Shown here piece after piece: positions 12,863 through 25,700 of a DNA stretch of 64,000 bases (the first letter of the stretch is position 1; the number at the start of each line of letters is the position of its first letter). The notes under the pieces were generated by a model. It made no database searches. It was not told the origin of the DNA and was given only the letters and a program-made list of their open reading frames with translations. Source of the DNA: Polydrusus tereticollis. Its lineage: Eukaryota; Arthropoda; Insecta; Coleoptera; Curculionidae. A program made the translations under genes and the position numbers. The DNA is taken from assembly GCA_963920685.1 (NCBI GenBank), contig OY987332.1, positions 67,493,504-67,557,503 of the forward strand, written 5' to 3'.

Positions 12863-14407
12863 CGGTCTAATACGTCGATTTACGCTATTTGCGGCTATTT
12901 GGGACATATTGGCTTGGTTCGGTCCCCCGTAAGATTGAAAAAAATTATTTTCTAATTTATTTCGGCAATTAAAATTTTTTTTAAGGGCATTAGTATGTCA
13001 CAGAATTTATTTATACCCATATACGGCCTCAAATCTCCAGTTAGGCTATTTTGGATTTAATAATAATTTTTTTCCGAATTATTTGGGTACATACATTTTT
13101 TTTTAAAGGCTCAAATGGCTCAACAAATCGACGGAAACCTGTTTACGGTCTAATACGTCGATTTACGCTATTTGCGGCTATTTGGGACATATTGGCTTGG
13201 TTCGGTCCCCCGTAAGATGGAAAAAAATTATTTTCTAATTTATTTCGGCAATTAAAATTTTTTTTAAGGGCATTAGTATGTCACAGAATTTATTTATACC
13301 CATATACGGACTCAAATCTCCAGTTAGGCTATTTTGGATTTAATAATAATTTTTTTCCGAATTATTTGGGTACATACATTTTTTTTTAAAGGCTCAAATG
13401 GCTCAACAAATTGACGGAAACCTGTTTACGGTCTAATACGTCGATTTACGCTATTTGCGGCTATTTGGGACATATTGGCTTGGTTCGGTCCCCCGTAAGA
13501 TAGAAAAAAATTATTTTCTAATTTATTTCGGCAATTAAAATTTTTTTTAAGGGCATTAGTATGTCACAGAATTTATTTATACCCATATACGGCCTCGAAT
13601 CTCCAGTTAGGCTATTTTGGATTTAATAATAATTTTTTTCCGAATTATTTGGGTACATACATTTTTTTTAAAGGCTCCAATGGCTCAACAAATCGACGGA
13701 AACCTGTTTACGGTCTAATACGTCGATTTACGCTATTTGCGGCTATTTGGGACATATTGGCTTGGTTCGGTCCCCCGTAAGATGGAAAAAAATTATTTTC
13801 TAATTTATTTCGGCAATTAAAATTTTTTTTAAGGGCATTAGTATGTCACAGAATTTATTTATACCCATATACGGCCTCAAATCTCCAGTTAGGCTATTTT
13901 GGATTTAATAATAATTTTTTTCCGAATTATTTGGGTACATACATTTTTTTTTAAAGGCTCAAATAGCTCAACAAATCGACGGAAACCTGTTTACGGTCTA
14001 ATACGTCGATTTACGCTATTTGCGGCTATTTGGGACATATTGGCTTGGTTCGGTCCCCCGTAAGATGGAAAAAAATTATTTTCTAATTTATTTCGGCAAT
14101 TAAAATTTTTTTTAAGGGCATTAGTATGTCACAGAATTTATTTATACCCATATACGGCCTCGAATCTCCAGTTAGGCTATTTTGGATTTAATAATAATTT
14201 TTTTCCGAATTATTTGGGTACATACATTTTTTTTAAAGGCTCCAATGGCTCAACAAATCGACGGAAACCTGTTTACGGTCTAATACGTCGATTTACGCTA
14301 TTTGCGGCTATTTGGGACATATTGGCTTGGTTCGGTCCCCCGTAAGATGGAAAAAAATTATTTTCTAATTTATTTCGGCAATTAAAATTTTTTCTAAGGG
14401 CATTAGT
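12863..14407 (+). repeat. 1544-bp out-of-register tandem duplication, copy 2
   Basis: The copy begins in mid-monomer at cggtctaatacg directly after gggcattagt, so 151 bp of the usual monomer are skipped at the join and the combined unit across it is only about 132 bp. At its right end (about 14407) the array continues in normal phase into atgtcacag, as expected for a tandem duplication with unlike breakpoints. Private changes include aaatagctc near 13963 and ttttttctaaggg near 14390. Confidence 0.85.
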
Positions 14408-15380
14408 ATGTCACAGAATTTATTTATACCCATATACGGCCTCAAATCTCCAGTTAGGCTATTTTGGATTTAATAATAATTTTTTTCCGAATTATTTGGG
14501 TACATACATTTTTTTTAAAGGCTCAAATGGCTCAACAAATCGACGGAAACCTGTTTACGGTCTAATACGTCGATTTACGCTATTTGCGGCTATTTGGGAC
14601 ATATTGGCTTGGTTCGGTCCCCCGTAAGATAGAAAAAAATTATTTTCTAATTTATTTCGGCAAATAAAAATTTTTTTAAGGGCATTAGTATGTTAAAGAA
14701 TTTATTTATACCCATATACGGCCTCGAATCTCCAGTTAGGCTATTTTGGATTTAATAATATATTTTTTCCGAATTATTTGGGTACATACATTTTTTTTTA
14801 AAGGCTCAAATGGCTCAACAAATCGACGGAAACCTGTTTACGGTCTAATACGTCGATTTACGCTATTTGCGGCTATTTGGGACATATTGGCTTGGTTCGG
14901 TCCCCCGTAAGATAGAAAAAAATTATTTTCTAATTTATTTCGGCGAATAAAATTTTTTTTAAGGGCATTAGTATGTCACAGAATTTATTTATACCCATAT
15001 ACGGCCTCAAATCTCCAGTTAGGCTATTTTGGATTTAATAATAATTTTTTTCCGAATTATTTGGGCACATACATTTTTTTTAAAGGCTCAAATGGCTCAA
15101 CAAATCGACGGAAACCTGTTTACGGTCTAATACGTCGATTTACGCGATTTGCGGCTATTTGGGACATATTGGCTTGGTTCGGTCCCCCGTAAGATGGAAA
15201 AAAATTATTTTCTAATTTATTTCGGCAATTAAAATTTTTTTTAAGGGCATTAGTATGTCACAGAATTTATTTATACCCATATACGGCCTCAAATCTCCAG
15301 TTAGGCTATTTTGGATTTAATAATAATTTTTTTCCGAATTATTTGGGTACATACATTTTTTTTTAAAGGCTCAAATAGCT
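14408..15380 (+). repeat. Satellite monomers between duplications
   Basis: Ordinary monomers, several of the ggcgaata or ggcaaata type (near 14661 and 14944). Private variants include gtgttaaag-type changes near 14692, taatatatttt near 14754, tgggcacat near 15063 and acgcgatttgcgg near 15142. No gene or insertion is visible. Confidence 0.85.
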
Positions 15381-16830
15381 CAACAAATCGACGGAAACCT
15401 GTTTACGGTCTAATACGTCGATTTACGCTATTTGCGGCTATTTGGGACATATTGGCTTGGTTCGGTCCCCCGTAAGATAGAAAAAAATTATTTTCTAATT
15501 TATTTCGGCGAATAAAAATTTTTGAAGGGCATTAGTATGTCACAGAATTTATTTATACCCATATACGGACTCAAATCTCCAGTTAGGCTATTTTGGATTT
15601 AATAATAATTTTTTCCGAATTATTTGGGTACATAAATTTTTTTTAAAGGCTCCAATGGCTCAACAAATCGACGGAAACCTGTTTACGGTCTAATACGTCG
15701 ATTTACGCTATTTGCGACCATTTGGGACATATTGGCTTGGTTCGGTCCCCCGTAAGATAGAAAAAAATTATTTTCTAATTTATTTCGGCAATTAAATTTT
15801 TTTTTAAGGGCATTAGTATGTTACAGAATTTATTTATACCCATATACGGACTCAAATCTCTAGTTAGGCTATTTTGGATTTAATAATAATTTTTTTCCGA
15901 ATTATTTGGGAACATACATTTTTTTTAAAGGCTCCAATGGCTCAACAAATCGACGGAAACCTGTTTACGGTCTAATACGTCGATTTACGCTATTTGCGGC
16001 TATTTGGGACATATTGGCTTGGTTCGGTCCCCCGTAAGATGGAAAAAAATTATTTTCTAATTTATTTCGGCAATTAAAATTTTTTTTAAGGGCATTAGTA
16101 TGTCACAGAATTTATTTATACCCATATGCGGACTCAAATCTCCAGTTAGGCTATTTTGGATTTAATAATAATTTTTTTCCGAATTATTTGGGTACATACA
16201 TTTTTTTTTAAAGGCTCAAATGGCTCAACAAATCGACGGAAACCTGTTTACGGTCTAATACGTCGATTTACGCTATTTGCGGCTATTTGGGACATATTGG
16301 CTTGGTTCGGTCCCCCGTAAGATAGAAAAAAATTATTTTCTAATTTATTTCGGCGAATAAAAATTTTTGAAGGGCATTAGTATGTCACAGAATTTATTTA
16401 TACCCATATACGGACTCAAATCTCCAGTTAGGCTATTTTGGATTTAATAATAATTTTTTCCGAATTATTTGGGTACATAAATTTTTTTTAAAGGCTCCAA
16501 TGGCTCAACAAATCGACGGAAACCTGTTTACGGTCTAATACGTCGATTTACGCTATTTGCGACCATTTGGGACATATTGGCTTGGTTCGGTCCCCCGTAA
16601 GATAGAAAAAAATTATTTTCTAATTTATTTCGGCAATTAAATTTTTTTTTAAGGGCATTAGTATGTTACAGAATTTATTTATACCCATATACGGACTCAA
16701 ATCTCTAGTTAGGCTATTTTGGATTTAATAATAATTTTTTTCCGAATTATTTGGGAACATACATTTTTTTTAAAGGCTCCAATGGCTCAACAAATCGACG
16801 GAAACCTGTTTACGGTCTAATACGTCGATT
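15380..16830 (+). repeat. 3-monomer (845 bp) duplication
   Basis: A run of unusual variants occurs twice, 845 bp apart. These are a shortened tract aataaaaatttttgaagg at 15511 and 16356, cataaattttt near 15632 and 16477, gcgaccatttggg near 15717 and 16562, tgttacag near 15819 and 16664, ggactcaaatctctag near 15848 and 16693, and tttgggaacat near 15906 and 16751. The intervening third monomer (about 15945-16228, with the catatgcgg variant) is not repeated after the second copy. The matching stretch is thus about 600 bp in each copy. Confidence 0.8.
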
Positions 16831-19800
16831 TAGGCTATTTGCGGCTATTTGGGACATATTGGCTTGGTTCGGTCCCCCGTAAGATAGAAAAAAATTATTT
16901 TCTAATTTATTTCGGCAATTAAAATTTTTTTTAAGGGCATTAGTATGTCAAAGAATTTATTTATACCCATATACGGCCTCGAATCTCCAGTTAGGCTATT
17001 TTGGATTTAATAATATTTTTTTTCCGAATTATTTGGGTACATACATTTTTTTTTAAAGGCTCAAATGGCTCAACAAATCGACGGAAACCTGTTTACGGTC
17101 TAATACGTCGATTTACGCTATTTGCGGCTATTTGGGACATATTGGCTTGGTTCGGTCCCCCGTAAGATAGAAAAAAATTATTTTCTAATTTATTTCGGCA
17201 ATTAAAATTTTTTTTAAGGGCATTAGTATGTCACAGAATTTATTTATACCCATATACGGCCTCAAATCTCCAGTTAGGCTATTTTGGATTTAATAATAAT
17301 TTTTTTCCGAATTATTTGGGTACATACATTTTTTTTTAAAGGCTCAAATGGCTCAACAAATCGACGGAAACCTGTTTACGGTCTAATACGTCGATTTAGG
17401 CTATTTGCGGCTATTTGGGACATATTGGCTTGGTTCGGTCCCCCGTAAGATAGAAAAAAATTATTTTCTAATTTATTTCGGCGAATAAAAATTTTTTTAA
17501 GGGCATTAGTATGTCAAAGAATTTATTTATACCCATATACGGCCTCGAATCTCCAGTTAGGCTATTTTGGATTTAATAATAATTTTTTTCCGAATTATTT
17601 AAGTACATACATTTTTTTTTAAAGGCTCAAATGGCTCAACAAATCGACGGAAACCTGTTTACGGTCTAATACGTCGATTTACGCTATTTGCGGCTATTTG
17701 GGACATATTGGCTTGGTTCGGTCCCCCGTAAGATAGAAAAAAATTATTTTCTAATTTATTTCGGCGAATAAAATTTTTTTTAAGGGCATTAGTATGTCAC
17801 AGAATTTATTTATACCCATATACGGCCTCAAATCTCCAGTTAGGCTATTTTGGATTTAATAATAATTTTTTTCCGAATTATTTGGGTACATACATTTTTT
17901 TTAAAGGCTCCAATGGCTCAACAAATCGACGGAAACCTGTTTACGGTCTAATACGTCGATTTACGCTATTTGCGGCTATTTGGGACATATTGGCTTGGTT
18001 CGGTCCCCCGTAAGATAGGAAAAAATTATTTTCTAATTTATTTCGGCGAATAAAATTTTTTTTAAGGGCATTAGTATGTCACAGAATTTATTTATACCCA
18101 TATACGGCCTCAAATCTCCAGTTAGGCTATTTTGGATTTAATAATAATTTTTTTCCGAATTATTTGGGTACATACATTTTTTTTTAAAGGCTCAAATGGC
18201 TCAACAAATCGACGGAAACCTGTTTACGGTCTAATACGTCGATTTACGCTATTTGCGGCTATTTGGGACATATTGGCTTGGTTCGGTCCCCCGTAAGATA
18301 GAAAAAAATTATTTTCTAATTTATTTCGGAAATTAAAATTTTTTTTAAGGGCATTAGTATGTCAAAGAATTTATTTATACCCATATACGGCCTCGAAACT
18401 CCAGTTAGGCTATTTTGGATTTAATAATAATTTTTTTCCGAATTATTTGGGTACATACATTTTTTTTAAAGGCTCAAATGGCTCAACAAATCGACGGAAA
18501 CCTGTTTACGGTCTAATACGTCGATTTACGCTATTTGCGGCTATTTGGGACATATTGGCTTGGTTCGGTCCCCCGTAAGATAGAAAAAAATTATTTTCTA
18601 ATTTATTTCGGCAATTAAAATTTTTTTTAAGGGCATTAGTATGTCACAGAATTTATTTATACCCATATACGGCCTCAAATCTCCAGTTAGGCTATTTTGG
18701 ATTTAATAATAATTTTTTTCCGAATTATTTGGGTACATACATTTTTTTTAAAGGCTCAAATGGCTCAACAAATCGACGGAAACCTGTTTACGGTCTAATA
18801 CGTCGATTTACGCTATTTGCGGCTATTTGGGACATATTGGCTTGGTTCGGTCCCCCGTAAGATAGAAAAAAATTATTTTCTAATTTATTTCGGCGAATAA
18901 AAATTTTTTTAAGGGCATTAGTATGTTAAAGAATTTATTTATACCCATATACGGCCTCGAATCTCCAGTTAGGCTATTTTGGATTTAATAATAATTTTTT
19001 TCCGAATTATTTGGGTACATACATTTTTTTTTAAAGGCTCAAATGGCTCAACAAATCGACGGAAACCTGTTTACGGTCTAATACGTCGATTTACGCTATT
19101 TGCGGCTATTTGGGACATATTGGCTTGGTTCGGTCCCCCGTAAGATAGAAAAAAATTATTTTCTAATTTATTTCGGCAATTAAAATTTTTTTTAAGGGCA
19201 TTAGTATGTCACAGAATTTATTTATACCCATATACGGCCTCAAATCTCCAGTTAGGCTATTTTGGATTTAATAATAATTTTTTTCCGAATTATTTGGGTA
19301 CATACATTTTTTTTTAAAGGCTCAAATGGCTCAACAAATCGACGGAAACCTGTTTACGGTCTAATACGTCGATTTACGCTATTTGCGGCTATTTGGGACA
19401 TATTGGCTTGGTTCGGTCCCCCGTAAGATGGAAAAAAATTATTTTCTAATTTATTTCGGCAATTAAAATTTTTTTTAAGGGCATTAGTATGTCACAGAAT
19501 TTATTTATACCCATATACGGCCTCAAATCTCCAGTTAGGCTATTTTGGATTTAATAATAATTTTTTTCCGAATTATTTGGGTACATACATTTTTTTTAAA
19601 GGCTCCAATGGCTCAACAAATCGACGGAAACCTGTTTACGGTCTAATACGTCGATTTACGCTATTTGCGGCTATTTGGGACATATTGGCTTGGTTCGGTC
19701 CCCCGTAAGATAGAAAAAAATTATTTTCTAATTTATTTCGGCAATTAAAATTTTTTCTAAGGGCATTAGTATGTCACAGAATTTATTTATACCCATATAC

Positions 19801-20646
19801 GGCCTCAAATCTCCAGTTAGGCTATTTTGGATTTAATAATAATTTTTTTCCGAATTATTTGGGTACATACATTTTTTTTAAAGGCTCCAATGGCTCAACA
19901 AATCGACGGAAACCTGTTTACGGTCTAATACGTCGATTTACGCTATTTGCGGCCATTTGGGACATATTGGCTTGGTTCGGTCCCCCGTAAGATGGAAAAA
20001 AATTATTTTCTAATTTATTTCGGCGAATAAAATTTTTTTTAAGGGCATTAGTATGTCACAGAATTTATTTATACCCATATACGGCCTCGAATCTCCAGTT
20101 AGGCTATTTTGGATTTAATAATAATTTTTTTCCGAATTATTTGGGTACATACATTTTTTTTTTAAAGGCTCAAATGGCTCAACAAATCGACGGAAACCTG
20201 TTTACGGTCTAATACGTCGATTTACGCTATTTGCGGCTATTTGGGACATATTGGCTTGGTTCGGTCCCCCGTAAGATAGAAAAAAATTATTTTCTAATTT
20301 ATTTCGGCAATTAAAATTTTTTCTAAGGGCATTAGTATGTCACAGAATTTATTTATACCCATATACGGCCTCAAATCTCCAGTTGGGCTATTTTGGATTT
20401 AATAATAATTTTTTTCCGAATTATTTGGGTACATACATTTTTTTTTAAAGGCTCAAATGGCTCAACAAATCGACGGAAACCTGTTTACGGTCTAATACGT
20501 CGATTTACGCTATTTGCGGCCATTTGGGACATATTGGCTTGGTTCGGTCCCCCGTAAGATAGAAAAAAATTATTTTCTAATTTATTTCGGCAATTAAAAT
20601 TTTTTTTAAGGGCATTAGTATGTCACAGAATTTATTTATACCCATA
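16830..20646 (+). repeat. Satellite monomers up to the strand switch
   Basis: About 13-14 monomers of mixed gtcaaag/cctcgaatc and gtcacag/cctcaaatc types, with several ggcgaata copies (near 17480, 17764, 18047, 18895). The atttaggctatttgcgg variant occurs near 16830 and 17394. The ggccatttggg variant, common further right, is first seen at 19951. The last two copies before the switch have private changes, such as cagttgggct near 20382. No gene is seen. Confidence 0.9.
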
Positions 20647-20730
20647 GCCTAACTGGAGATTTGAGGCCGTATATGGGTATAAATAAATTCTGTGACATAC
20701 TAATGCCCTTAAAAAAAATTTTAATTGCCG
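20590..20730. repeat. Left strand switch: near-perfect long palindrome
   Basis: The + array ends at tttatacccata (20646). A 25-nt centre follows (20647-20671), then tatgggtataaa starts at 20672 and runs as the exact reverse complement. Pairing continues through the rest of the last monomer; the first mismatch I find is the ggcc/ggct site near 20520, paired with agcc near 20798. The arms then extend for kilobases as diverged satellite. The forward copy leaves at cccata and the inverted copy enters at tagcctaac, sharing the two bases ta. The centre has gcct near its start and aggc near its end, which could pair at the tip. Confidence 0.95.
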
Positions 20731-22729
20731 AAATAAATTAGAAAATAATTTTTTTCTATCTTACGGGGGACCGAACCAAGCCAATATGTCCCAAATAGCC
20801 GCAAATAGCGTAAATCGACGTATTAGACCGTAAACAGGTTTCCGTCGATTTGTTGAGCCATTTGAGCCTTTAAAAAAAAATGTATGTACCCAAATAATTC
20901 GGAAAAAAATTATTATTAAATCCAAAATAGCCTAACTGGAGATTTGAGGCCGTATATGGATATAAATAAATTCTGTGACATACTAATGCCCTTAAAAAAA
21001 ATTTTAATTGCCGAAATAAATTAGAAAATAATTTTTTTCTATCTTACGGGGGACCGAACCAAGCCAATATGTCCCAAATGGTCGCAAACTGCGTAAATCG
21101 ACGTATTAGACCGTAAACAGGTTTCCGTCGATTTGTTGAGCCATTGGAGCCTTTAAAAAAAATGTATGTACCCAAATAATTCGGAAAAAAATTATTATTA
21201 AATCCAAAATAGCCTAACTGGAGATTCGAGGCCGTATATGTGTATAAATAAATTCTGTGACATACTAATGCCCTTAAAAACAATTTTAATTGCCGAAATA
21301 AATTAGAAAATAATTTTTTTCCATCTTACGGGGGACCGAACCAAGCCAATATGTCCCAAATAGCCGCAAATAGCGTAAATCGACGTATTAGACCGTAAAC
21401 AGGTTTCCGTCGATTTGTTGAGCCATTTGAGCCTTTAAAAAAAAATGTATGTACCCAAATAATTCGGAAAAAAATTATTATTAAATCCAAAATAGCCTAA
21501 CTGGAGATTTGAGGCCGTATATGGGTATAAATAAATTCTGTGACATACTAATGCCCTTAGAAAAAATTTTAATTGCCGAAATAAATTAGAAAATAATTTT
21601 TTTCCATCTTACGGGGGACCGAACCAAGCCAATATGTCCCAAATAGCCGCAAATAGCGTAAATCGACGTATTAGACCGTAAACAGGTTTCCGTCGATTTG
21701 TTGAGCCATTTGAGCCTTTAAAAAAAAATGTATGTACCCAAATAATTCGGAAAAAAATTATTATTAAATCCAAAATAGCCTAACTGGAGATTTGAGGCCG
21801 TATATGGGTATAAATAAATTCTGTGACATACTAATGCCCTTAGAAAAAATTTTAATTGCCGAAATAAATTAGAAAACAATTTTTTTCCATCTTACGGGGG
21901 ACCGAACCAAGCCAATATGTCCCAAATAGCCGCAAATAGCGTAAATCGACGTATTAGACCGTAAACAGGTTTCCGTCGATTTGTTGAGCCATTTGAGCCT
22001 TTAAAAAAAAAATGTATGTACCCAAATAATTCGGAAAAAAATTATTATTAAATCCAAAATAGCCTAACTGGAGATTTGAGGCCGTATATGGGTATAAATA
22101 AATTCTGTGACATACTAATGCCCTTAAAAAAAATTTTAATTGCCGAAATAAATTAGAAAATAATTTTTTTCCATCTTACGGGGGACCGAACCAAGCCAAT
22201 ATGTCCCAAATAGCCGCAAATAGCGTAAATCGACGTATTAGACCGTAAACAGGTTTCCGTCGATTTGTTGAGCCATTGGAGCCTTTAAAAAAAATGTATG
22301 TACCCAAATAATTCGGAAAAAAATTATTATTAAATCCAAAATAGCCTAACTGGAGATTCGAGGCCGTTTATGGGTATAAATAAATTCTGTGACATACTAA
22401 TGCCCTTAAAAAAAAATTTAATTGCCGAAATAAATTAGAAAATAATTTTTTTCTATCTTACGTGGGACCGAACCAAGCCAATATGTCCCAAATAGCCGCA
22501 AATGGCGTAAATCGACGTATTAGACCGTAAACAGGTTTCCGTCGATTTGTTGAGCCATTGGAGCCTTTAAAAAAAATGTATGTACCCAAATAATTCGGAA
22601 AAAAATTATTATTAAATCCAAAATAGCCTAACTGGAGATTCGAGGCCGTATATGGGTATAAATAAATTCTTTGACATACTAATGCCCTTAAAAAAAATTT
22701 TATTCGCCGAAATAAATTTGAAAATAATT

Positions 22730-25700
22730 TTTTTCCATCTTACGGGGGACCGAACCAAGCCAATATGTCCCAAATAGCCGCAAATAGCGTAAATCGACGT
22801 ATTAGACCGTAAACAGGTTTCCGTCGATTTGTTGAGCCATTTGAGCCTTTAAAAAAAAATGTATGTACCCAAATAATTCGGAAAAAAATTATTATTAAAT
22901 CCAAAATAGCCTAACTGGAGATTTGAGGCCGTATATGGGTATAAATAAATTCTGTGACATACTAATGCCCTTAAAAAAAATTTTAATTGCCGAAATAAAT
23001 TAGAAAATAATTTTTTTCTATCTTACGGGGGACCGAACCAAGCCAATATGTCCCAAATAGCCGCAAATAGCGTAAATCGACGTATTAGACCGTAAACAGG
23101 TTTCCGTCGATTTGTTGAGCAATTGGAGCCTTTAAAAAAAATGTATGTACCCAAATAATTCGGAAAAAAATTATTATTAAATCCAAAATAGCCTAACTGG
23201 AGATTCGAGGCCGTATATGGGTATAAATAAATTCTGTGACATACTAATGCCCTTAAAAAAAATTTTAATTGCCGAAATAAATTAGAAAATAATTTTTTTC
23301 TATCTTACGGGGGACCGAACCAAGCCAATATGTCCCAAATAGCCGCAAATAGCGTAAATCGACGTATTAGACCGTAAACAGGTTTCCGTCGATTTGATGA
23401 GCCATTTGAGCCTTTAAAAAAAAATGTATGTACCCAAATAATTCGGAAAAAAATTATTATTAAATCCAAAATAGCCTAACTGGAGATTTGAGGCCGTATA
23501 TGGGTATAAATAAATTCTGTGACATACTAATGCCCTTAAAAAAATTTTAATTGCCGAAATAAATTAGAAAATAATTTTTTTCCATCTTACGGGGGACCGA
23601 ACCAAGCCAATATGTCTCAAATAGCCGCAAATAGCGTAAATCGACGTATTAGACCGTAAACAGGTTTTCGTCGATTTGTTGAGCCATTTGAGCCTTTAAA
23701 AAAAAATGTATGTACCCAAATAATTCGGAAAAAAATTATTATTAAATCCAAAATAGCCTAACTGGAGATTTGAGGCCGTATATGGGTATAAATAAATTCT
23801 GTGACATACTAATGCCCTTAAAAAAAATTTTAATTGCCGAAATAAATTAGAAAATAATTTTTTTCTATCTTACGGGGGACCGAACCAAGCCAATATGTCC
23901 CAAATAGCCGCAAATAGCGTAAATCGACGTATTAGACCGTAAACAGGTTTCCGTCGATTTGTTGAGCCATTTGAGCCTTTAAAAAAAAATGTATGTACCC
24001 AAATAATTCGGAAAAAAATTATTATTAAATCCAAAATAGCCTAACTGGAGATTTGAGGCCGTATATGGGTATAAATAAATTCTGTGACATACTAATGCCC
24101 TTAAAAAAAATTTTAATTGCCGAAATAAATTAGAAAATAATTTTTTTCTATCTTACGGGGGACCGAACCAAGCCAATATGTCCCAAATAGCCGCAAATAG
24201 CGTAAATCGACGTATTAGACCGTAAACAGGTTTCCGTCGATTTGTTGAGCCATTTGAGCCTTTAAAAAAAAATGTATGTACCCAAATAATTCGGAAAAAA
24301 ATTATTATTAAATCCAAAATAGCCTAACTGGAGATTTGAGGCCGTATATGGGTATAAATAAATTCTGTGACATACTAATGCCCTTAAAAAAAATTTTAAT
24401 TGCCGAAATAAATTAGAAAATAATTTTTTTCTATCTTACGGGGGACCGAACCAAGCCAATATGTCCCAAATGGCCGCAAATAGCGTAAATCGACGTATTA
24501 GACCGTAAACAGGTTTCCGTCGATTTGTTGAGCCATTTGAGCCTTTAAAAAAAAATGTATGTACGTACCCAAATAATTCGGAAAAAAATTATTATTAAAT
24601 CCAAAATAGCCTAACTGGAGATTTGAGGCCGTATATGGGTATAAATAAATTCTGTGACATACTAATGCCCTTAAAAAAAATTTTAATTGCCGAAATAAAT
24701 TAGAAAATAATTATTTTCCATCTTACGGGGGACCGAACCAAGCCAATATGTCCCAAATAGCCGCAAATAGCGTAAATCGACGTATTAGACCGTAAACAGG
24801 TTTCCGTCGATTTGTTGAGCCATTTGAGCCTTTAAAAAAAAATGTATGTACCCAAATAATTCGGAAAAAAATTATTATTAAATCCAAAATAGCCTAACTG
24901 GAGATTTGAGGCCGTATATGGGTATAAATAAATTCTGTGACATACTAATGCCCTTAAAAAAAATTTTAATTGCCGAAATAAATTAGAAAATAATTTTTTT
25001 CTATCTTACGGGGGACCGAACCAAGCCAATATGTCCCAAATAGCCGCAAATAGCGTAAATCGACGTATTAGACCGTAAACAGGTTTCCGTCGATTTGTTG
25101 AGCAATTGGAGCCTTTAAAAAAAATGTATGTACCCAAATAATTCGGAAAAAAATTATTATTAAATCCAAAATAGCCTAACTGGAGATTCGAGGCCGTATA
25201 TGGGTATAAATAAATTCTGTGACATACTAATGCCCTTAAAAAAAATTTTAATTGCCGAAATAAATTAGAAAATAATTTTTTTCTATCTTACGGGGGACCG
25301 AACCAAGCCAATATGTCCCAAATAGCCGCAAATAGCGTAAATCGACGTATTAGACCGTAAACAGGTTTCCGTCGATTTGATGAGCCATTTGAGCCTTTAA
25401 AAAAAAATGTATGTACCCAAATAATTCGGAAAAAAATTATTATTAAATCCAAAATAGCCTAACTGGAGATTTGAGGCCGTATATGGGTATAAATAAATTC
25501 TGTGACATACTAATGCCCTTAAAAAAATTTTAATTGCCGAAATAAATTAGAAAATAATTTTTTTCCATCTTACGGGGGACCGAACCAAGCCAATATGTCT
25601 CAAATAGCCGCAAATAGCGTAAATCGACGTATTAGACCGTAAACAGGTTTTCGTCGATTTGTTGAGCCATTTGAGCCTTTAAAAAAAAATGTATGTACCC

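Larger units (their letters stand above)
1..20646 (+). repeat. 283-bp satellite array, block 1 (+ orientation)
   Basis: About 73 head-to-tail copies of a 282-283 bp monomer fill this stretch with no other sequence between them. Starts of the motif aatcgacgg fall at 1, 284, 567 and 850, giving a 283-bp period. Copies differ by few substitutions and by T-run length. The leftmost 11 kb is the most uniform: every copy seen there has ggcaattaaa, while the alternative ggcgaataaa first appears near 11140. Open frames are short because a 283-bp period shifts the frame by one at every copy and each monomer carries several stops; I see no gene. The first copy is cut by the window edge, so the array continues to the left. 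Confidence 0.98.

Noticed and set aside
12767..12955. A 62-codon open frame on the + strand.
   Set aside because: It spans the out-of-register duplication joint and repeats the same residues at both ends; it is a by-product of the joint.
20641..20700. The terminal inverted repeat of a transposon at the strand switch.
   Set aside because: Both sides are plain satellite, there is no coding capacity or target-site duplication, and the other end of the inverted block (26985) does not match this end.
21044..21283. A 79-codon open frame on the - strand.
   Set aside because: It is the same satellite frame as the + strand frames, found on the - strand because this block is inverted.
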